This document shows positions 58,111 through 64,000 of a stretch of 64,000 nt of DNA, in pieces (the first letter of the stretch is position 1; every line of letters starts with the position of its first letter). This DNA is from Diphasiastrum complanatum (lineage: Eukaryota; Streptophyta; Lycopodiopsida; Lycopodiales; Lycopodiaceae). Under the pieces are notes generated by a model. That model did not search any database and was not told the origin of the DNA. It saw only the letters and a list, made by a program, of their open reading frames with translations. The translations under genes were made by a program, and so were the position numbers. Location: the NCBI GenBank assembly GCA_029204225.1, contig CM055103.1, positions 26,960,293 through 27,024,292 of the forward strand. Direction: 5' to 3'.

Positions 58111-61100
58111 TCAATGCTCTGGCTTTGACTCAGACGAATGCTCTGGAGACAACTCAGGGCCCCAAGCTGACTCTCGCAGCCGATATCTGTGCTTGTCTGG
58201 AGCTGGCATGGGCTGTGTATCAGAAGAGGAGGACTCGTCACTAGCATCATCCCAATCTGCCTCTGCATCAGCCCCCAAGCAAGCCAAACCAACACCACCT
58301 GCTCCAGCTCGCTGTAATGCTGCAGCTCTAGCTGTACCTAGAGCCCTGCGTGGTCGTCCTCTCCTCCCTGGCAGTTTTTGTGCCTTGCCTTTCTTGTTCG
58401 ATGCACCCTTGGGCCTTCTTGGTCTCTTGCGGACAAGAGGAGCTGTCAATGCCGTGTCACCCCCATGCAAATCACCTGGCTGGCTAGGCTGGGCCCAAGC
58501 TGAGGCCGGTTGGGATAGGGAAGCAAAAGAGGGAACTCCCTGTGCAGCTGAGCGAGGATGATGAGCTCCTGGAGTGTGTGCCCGTGGGGTTGCTGCTGGT
58601 GGAGGGACTAGCTGTGAAGGAGGCAAGTACAACGGCGATATGTACTGAAAGGGGCGCTGTGGTGGCCAGTACTGGTACATCCTGGGTGCTGCCAAAGGGG
58701 GAGCCAGTGGAGTGGGTGCTGCCACTGGAGGAGCAGTTGGAGGAGCCACTGTGGATGTGGGCGCTGCGAGAGAAAACCTGGGCACAGATGGTGGCCTGCC
58801 ATGGAGACCTGGTGCTGCAGAAGTGGACGACGATGGAGGGGCTGCAGGCTTGAATGGCATCGGTGGCACTGGAGGAGTTGTGCGGCGCACATATACCCTC
58901 TAAGGAGCTGGTGGAACTATGGGCACCTCGTGCGGTTGCTCTGGCTGGGACTCTGTGTATGGCATGCTGGCAAGAGATGAAGGGTGTGCCCTGACACTCG
59001 GCATCTGCTGGGCCTCTGAATCAAATTTGGCAATCAGGTCCTCCAGCTGGGCATCTATATACAAATGCTCTGGGCTCTGGGCCTCATCCTGTGCACCATC
59101 CACTGAATCATCCTGTGCACCAACCTCTGAACCATCCCGTGCCTCATCATGTGCACCCTGTAGACCCTGCATGGCTTCCCAATTTGTGCAATCAAAGTCA
59201 TCTAGTGCCTCCTCTGGTGTGCTGTCGTAGTAACGGCCATGACTTTGTGCTGCACGCATCCAAACATCTGCGGGACCGGCATCTAAACCACTCTGCCCTC
59301 TATCAAGAGCCTCCTCCATCATGTCGACATAGGTAGGTATGCCACTGGCCCCCCCTGTGTGCCCTGCTTGTCTGCCGGTATAACCCGTGCCATGTGTCCC
59401 ACCTCTACCACTTGATGCACTTGTGACCCCTGCTCGTGGCGTGTGCCCTACACCTGTATAATCTGCCTCATCCCTCTCTGGTCTGGCAAACACAACCCGA
59501 ATGGGCTCATCCTCTGACACTGGCTCATCTGCTTCATACAATGGAGGCTCTCTGTGCTCAAGCCCAAGCTCTCTCTCTCATCTCGGCAAGCTCCCTCTCT
59601 CTCTCTCTGCCATCAACTGTGTGCCCAGGTCATCTACAGGCATGGGATGGGTGCTGTCCGTAGGCAAGTCGACCTGGCGCTCCAAATCTGATATCTTCGT
59701 CTGCAAGACCAAAATTGAGCGTGTCAGGAAAACAACTCGATCAAAAATTGAAACCTACATTTTAGTGAGACGTCAACCAACATGCAATGGGAGAATAGCT
59801 TTTCACCTGCAATGCGCTCGTAATGGTCGGCAGTCTCCTGGAGAGACGTGCGTTGGTGCTACAGAACACCAACTGCTCCAACTGACTCACTGACAACCTG
59901 TTTCTTCTCCTCGTGTGAATGAGTGCCCATGTGCTCCAATTACGCTCACACACGGAGGCAGCGCAGTCCTGTGGTACGTGCAATGAAATGGTTCAGCACA
60001 CGTGCACGGGTGGAACGTCAACGAAACACAGCAAGGGAGGATGAGATGAGATGCATACTTGTGAAAGGACCCGCAGTGCAAGACGTTGTATGGATGGATA
60101 GGTGCTGCCGAACATGGTCCACCAGGTAATGGGGAGCTGCTTCCTCTCTGGATCCTGAGCAGCCGGGTGACCGAACGTGCCCATGCCGAAACGAAATGCA
60201 GCGAGCTCCTCCATGAGCCTGATAGGATCCAAACCAATGTGTGGACCCACCCTGTGAATGTACTGAAGCCAATCGGCCTCGAGTTCCCTGTCTGCGATTT
60301 GTGTCGGAGAGAGAAAGAGGGGATGCAGCATGTGTGCAACGCTGTGGATACTCCTGTGGAAGTAGTTCCACCGCGTCTCCCATATGAACTTCAGCTCTGT
60401 CATCCTGCAGTTGAGAGGCATGTGGTTTAGGGCATTAAGAAAAACCGTAACATTCACAGAAAAACAAACTAGCAACCATGGAAAAGATAAAGAACAATTA
60501 CAACACTGTACCGCTTACCTCTCTGGCTGCAAGATGGGCAATTGCAGGAACTGTCCAATCCGGTCCATGAGCTCATACACCAGTCCAAGTGTCGACCCCT
60601 CGCTGTCAGCCATGCGGAGCACAATGTAGAGTGGTCAAAGCAGTCCTGACAATGTCTGTGCATCCCTCCAGAATTGGTCTCCCCACACCGTGGAAGAGAA
60701 GTGCTCCCCATCCTCAGTGTGCTGAAACGTACTGGCACGCCAAAGATCACTGGCAACCATCTGTAGAAGCTGCGCCCTACACCTGATAAGACGGTCGATG
60801 ACCACCAAGTCAATTGCAAAGCGTGTGGGGGCTGGCTTACGGAGGTCCAGATGGCTGAATACCCGGAACATGGCAAGAACACGCCTCTTTCTGGTGACAA
60901 AAGTCACCAGGAAGAGGGCCTCTCGGACGATGGCTCTAAATCAGGGAAGTGCTCCTATGTCCCCCATCAGAAGGTCTATGCCGTGCGCTGCACAGGGGGT
61001 ATGAACAATATGAGGGAACTCGGCCTCTAGCAGTACACCACACCCATCTGAATGCAATTCGTGGCATTGTCCGTCACCACCGTGACGACATGCTGTGGGC

Positions 61101-61847
61101 CTATGGCTAGGATGGAAGACCTGATGACATCAAACATGAACTTTGCAGATATGACTCTCCCCCCCCTGCTGCAATCCACTGCCCTCAAAAATTGTGTGCC
61201 CATGCAGCTGGAGACCAGTATGTTGAGGATCGGCCTCCTCCTGACATCAGTCCAGCCATCGGACATGATGCTGCAATCGTAAGTGGCCCAGTGTCGACGC
61301 AGAGGCTCCATCTCTCTAGACAAGGACTCAACCGTATCCCTCAGCATGTGTGTGCAGACAACCTCTGAACTAGGGACTCTCCAGCTAGGGCTGACAGACT
61401 GTGCAAGGCGGAAGGCCCTTCTGAAGGGCTCAGAGTCGGTGATGGCAAAGGGTAGGTTCAGGTCGTAAATTAGACTGGCCACGACCTGTGTGGCCACTCT
61501 GTCCATGTGCGGCTGATGCGCGCCGTGAATGGTCTGCTGCACAAGGGCTCTCCCTGGTGGGCGATGGGTGGTGGACCTCCAGCACGGTGCACCAACCGTG
61601 ACGGGAATGGACGATGACGCGACAGGCTGGGCACTGGTGGATGCATCGGCTGTAGACTGGAATGGGGAGAGTGGGATGCACTGGCAGGGATGGGTGCAGC
61701 AGCATAGGTGGGGTGCACTGGTGGAGGGGCAACATCTGGCATGGGGTACGAAAACTGCTGGCTGAGGAGGTCATCCGGATGGGAAGGGAAGGAAGAAGGG
61801 ATCTCTTCCACATCCTTGAAGGCCCCAACAGTAGCATCCTGGGCCTG
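58111..61847 (-). pseudogene. hAT transposase, copy C (broken, N-truncated)
   Basis: Exons inferred by comparison with A, minus strand: 61847-60519, 60404-60059, 59968-59807 and 59700-58111. It keeps the DDE core, the hATC domain (CERNWSTWALIHTRRRN) and the whole C-terminal extension with AT-hooks (RPRRPKGASNKKGKAQK, GRRGRPRR). Lesions: a one-base deletion near 61660, a four-base insertion (GTGG or GTGT) near 61035, a TGA for Trp near 60940, and TAG for CAG near 58905. The BED finger is missing through truncation. Confidence 0.88.
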
Positions 61848-61880
<33 letters not shown>

Positions 61881-61881
61881 T

Positions 61882-62152
61882 AACAGGAATGAGGGTCCGG
61901 GCCGGAATGCCCACGTCCGGCGTCCGGACCCGTACGCGTCGGACCCCTGGACGCGGGGTCGGATGCGTCCAATTTTTTTTTTAAATTAGAAAAAAACAGA
62001 TGTGTCCGGGGTATGGACGGACGCGTCCGGGGGCCTTGACGCCATTTTTAAATTTTTTTTTTTTCTAAAATAAAAAAAAAAAAATCGACGCGTCCGAACG
62101 CGGACGCGGATGCCCGTCCGGACGCGCGCTCGCGTCCGGGTCCTGCTTCCTT

Positions 62153-62153
<1 letters not shown>
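61882..62153. mobile_element. MITE J (GGACGCGTCC words)
   Basis: 272 bp, between (TA)n tracts at about 61848-61876 and 62154-62195. Ends: CAGGAATGAGGGTCCGGG on the left and, reverse-complemented, AAGGAAGCAGGACCCGGACG on the right. Inside are many GGACGCGTCC-like words and poly-A/T blocks. It is the inverted relative of unit I (47058-47303). Confidence 0.7.
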
Positions 62154-62195
<42 letters not shown>

Positions 62196-62200
<5 letters not shown>

Positions 62201-62621
62201 ACCCCCAAGGGGTAAGCAACCATCTCTTTTCTCTCAGAAAAAGCATAACAAGATTCAAATCCAACAACTAGCAAATCCAAATAATAACAAGATCATAAGA
62301 AAACATGAGAGATGGAGCAAGAAAGAAGAGCATGGACATCGAATTGCAAATTGGTAGAGTTTCCACCTTCTTGATTGAAAATAAGAAATGAGTTACAAGG
62401 CATCACTATTTATAATGGATTCTAGGGCACTTGTCCTCAAAGCCTATTGGCTAATTCCTACCTCCCTCCTTATTTGAATTTTGAAATTGGGGGGCACCTA
62501 CTTTTATTCACTCACTTGACTATGAGGCCTTGTGACATTTCATTCCTGCAATTTGGCCTAAAGTCCTTTTAGTAACTTCTAATTAATCAAATAACTATGT
62601 AATCGTCGGGTTGGACTTACA
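62196..62621 (-). repeat. LTR of an unidentified element
   Basis: On the minus strand it starts TGTAAGTCC at 62621. TATAAATAGTGATGCC near 62415 looks like a promoter followed by a transcribed leader of LTR type. The 3' limit is cut by the (TA)n tract and MITE J. A purine-rich AAGTGAGAGGG just outside (about 62643-62631) may be the polypurine tract, which would make the coding region at 62737-64000 the 3' part of the same element. Confidence 0.5.
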
Positions 62622-62736
62622 TACCAAATCCCTCTCACTTATTAACTAGGATCAGGTTTGCCTCGATATCCACAAACCCCTCAACAGTATCTCTCACCAA
62701 AACTGGTGGCGGTCCCATGACACCTCGCGAGAATCT

Positions 62737-64000
62737 TTATTTGGGACTTTGATTCGCCTCACGCCGGATCTTTATCAAATGGTAGGTGACTCTCTCGGTA
62801 AATTCCATGCGAGGCTCATTGAAATCACGATCATGTGGTGAGAAATTTATGCGCTCCGGACAACCATAGTTGCATCGAACCGCGGTTTGAACCATCGAAC
62901 CGTTCGGAACCGGTTCGAACCATTTTTGCCCTGTACCCAAAAAAAAAAAAAACGGCTCGAACCGTTTGCCGATTACCCAGCTAGCCGGTTTGAATCGGGA
63001 CGAACCAGGATGAATCGGCCGATTCGATTTGGCTTGCAACACTGCTGACAACCAATTGGATGTCGTCCAGGTAATAAATTTTCTTTCCCAAGAGCCTCCG
63101 AACATAGCCGCACGGTAGTACAATCTTGCAAGTGGCAATTGATCTTGAACTTGCTCGGATGCCATTGGCTTATTTGGATCAAATGTTAATGCCGACAAAC
63201 AATCATCCCACCTGCATGATACGGATGCGAGACAAGCCAAGTCTTTTGCAAATAAAGTTGACTGCGTAACCGTCGGATCTGGCGAGGTTTGGTACTTTTG
63301 CGCGTATGCCTGAAGTGCTCTAATAACTTCCACTGATATGTTCCACTTGAAGGGTTGGTGGATGATTGGCCAGTTCGGAGTATTGATCGTTATGCTGTCC
63401 AATGGCACTCCACATTCAGCCCACTTATTTATTTGTGGCATCGGGACATCGGGCTTGCCACATAACTCCTTATTGATTTTGGAGTTTTCTCAAAAGCAAT
63501 TCTTCTCCAAGCTGGTTGCTTGCCCAAAGTTGGCAGCTTGTCCAATTCTTTGCCCTTTTCGATCTCAGATGTCTTGAATTTGATGACCCAGCCACCCTGG
63601 GAGGATTCATGTGGATGTCGCAAAAATTCTTGGATCCCCTCCTCGACGGTGACTGGTCTCTTGAACGCTTGTTTTTGCTGAAATACTTCGTGTTCATGGC
63701 CCTGCTTGTACTTCAGTAACTTCCTCAGCTTGCCCAAGATTAACATCCATCAAACCAATACCTGTATCCTCTTGCCCCTGATCCGGATTAACCTGTGGTG
63801 GCAAAAAAGTAGGCATAATAGGTATCTGGATCTGTGGAGTTGCTTGAAGCGCGGTAGCTGCTGACTATTCATGGCCCTTGATTATCTTTCTGGCTTTCAC
63901 TAACTCCTGTGCGACCAACTGCTTATAAGAATCATATTTCTTTTGAAACCCCTCCAAGATAGTCTTGTAGGTGTCTACCTTGTGCAACAAATAATTGATT
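62737..64000 (-). pseudogene. Unrecognised coding region, right edge
   Basis: Minus-strand frames with good coding character: DTYKTILEGFQKKYDSYKQL (from the window edge), KRPVTVEEGIQEFLRHPHES and GKQPAWRRIAFEKTPK (63660-63450), then MPQINKWAECGVPLDSITIN and RALQAYAQKYQTSPDPTVTQ, LACLASVSCRWDDCLSALTF, QDQLPLARLYYRAAMFGGSW (63441-63090), and FTERVTYHLIKIRREANQSP to a stop at 62737. Frames change at least twice and MITE H is inserted at 62865-63044. I do not recognise the family. Being upstream of an LTR in the same orientation, it may be a gag or extra 3' gene of an LTR element. Confidence 0.4.
62865..63044. mobile_element. hAT MITE H (GAACCG/CGGTTC words)
   Basis: 180 bp. Ends CATAGTTGCATCGAACC and, reverse-complemented, CAGTGTTGCAAGCCAAA. 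Flanking octamers CGGACAAC (62857-62864) and CTGACAAC (63045-63052) match at 7 of 8. Both halves repeat GAACCG, CGGTT and GAATCGG words, including AACCGCGGTT and GAACCGGTTC palindromes. It sits in the unrecognised coding region. Confidence 0.82.

Larger units (their letters stand above)
56534..61847 (-). mobile_element. hAT element C, inverted, 5'-truncated
   Basis: 5.3 kb, opposite in orientation to A and B. Its accessory-gene end is at 56534 (CATAGTACCCCGTGGTACCG) with GGTACC words to about 56632. The order is then the repeat array, the accessory gene (plus strand) and the transposase (minus strand) up to 61847. There the transposase exon 1 is cut inside its linker and joins a (TA)n tract and MITE J. 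The BED finger, start codon and transposase-side end are absent. Confidence 0.9.

Overview
The window looks like nuclear DNA of a land plant, probably one with a large, repeat-rich genome. Plant signs are tRNA-iMet-primed Ty1/copia elements, a chromovirus-like Ty3/gypsy pol, BED-finger hAT transposases, an AP2/ERF-domain remnant and a plant-type OMA1 mitochondrial protease with multi-kilobase introns full of transposons. The species cannot be told from this sequence. Little of the 64 kb is host coding sequence.

Layout. 1-10 kb: copia LTR and pol remnants, a miniature LTR element (TRIM, 4108-4746), a possible host first exon (2110-2245, minus) and the 3' end of a gypsy element. 11.3-20 kb: an old plus-strand copia split by a complete, very young minus-strand copia (11894-18050; I saw one mismatch between its 682-bp LTRs). 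20.6-28.3 kb: gypsy gag-protease and pol remnants, an unrecognised coding remnant and another decayed copia. 28.4 kb: AP2/ERF remnant. 30.2-38.7 kb: three exons of an OMA1-like gene (plus strand), whose HExxH zinc site is split over a 4.8-kb intron carrying two hAT-type elements. 39.0-46.1 kb: a 7-kb LTR element with no recognisable gag or pol (LARD-like), with a small hAT MITE inside. 46.3-62.2 kb: a hAT cluster (MITEs G, I, J; elements A, B and inverted C). Right edge: an LTR and an unrecognised coding region holding MITE H. No OMA1 exon 4 was found, so the gene either runs past the window or is broken here.

The hAT cluster is the most interesting part. Its large element carries two genes facing tail to tail: a transposase of about 1,300 residues (BED finger, DDE/hATC core, proline-rich C-terminal extension with AT-hooks) and a conserved arginine-rich helical protein of about 121-126 residues. 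Its ends are dense arrays of near-palindromic words (GGTACC / CCGCGG). Small elements nearby share CATAG-type ends and 8-bp or near-8-bp target duplications, yet each has its own word: GAATCGCG, GGATCGCGATCC, GGTTC-GAACC, GGACGCGTCC, or GAACCG-CGGTTC. One of them (E) contains a piece of the same transposase lineage. Several large elements lie in (TA)n tracts, and A and C form a large inverted repeat. All transposase copies are broken, repeatedly by CAG-to-TAG changes.
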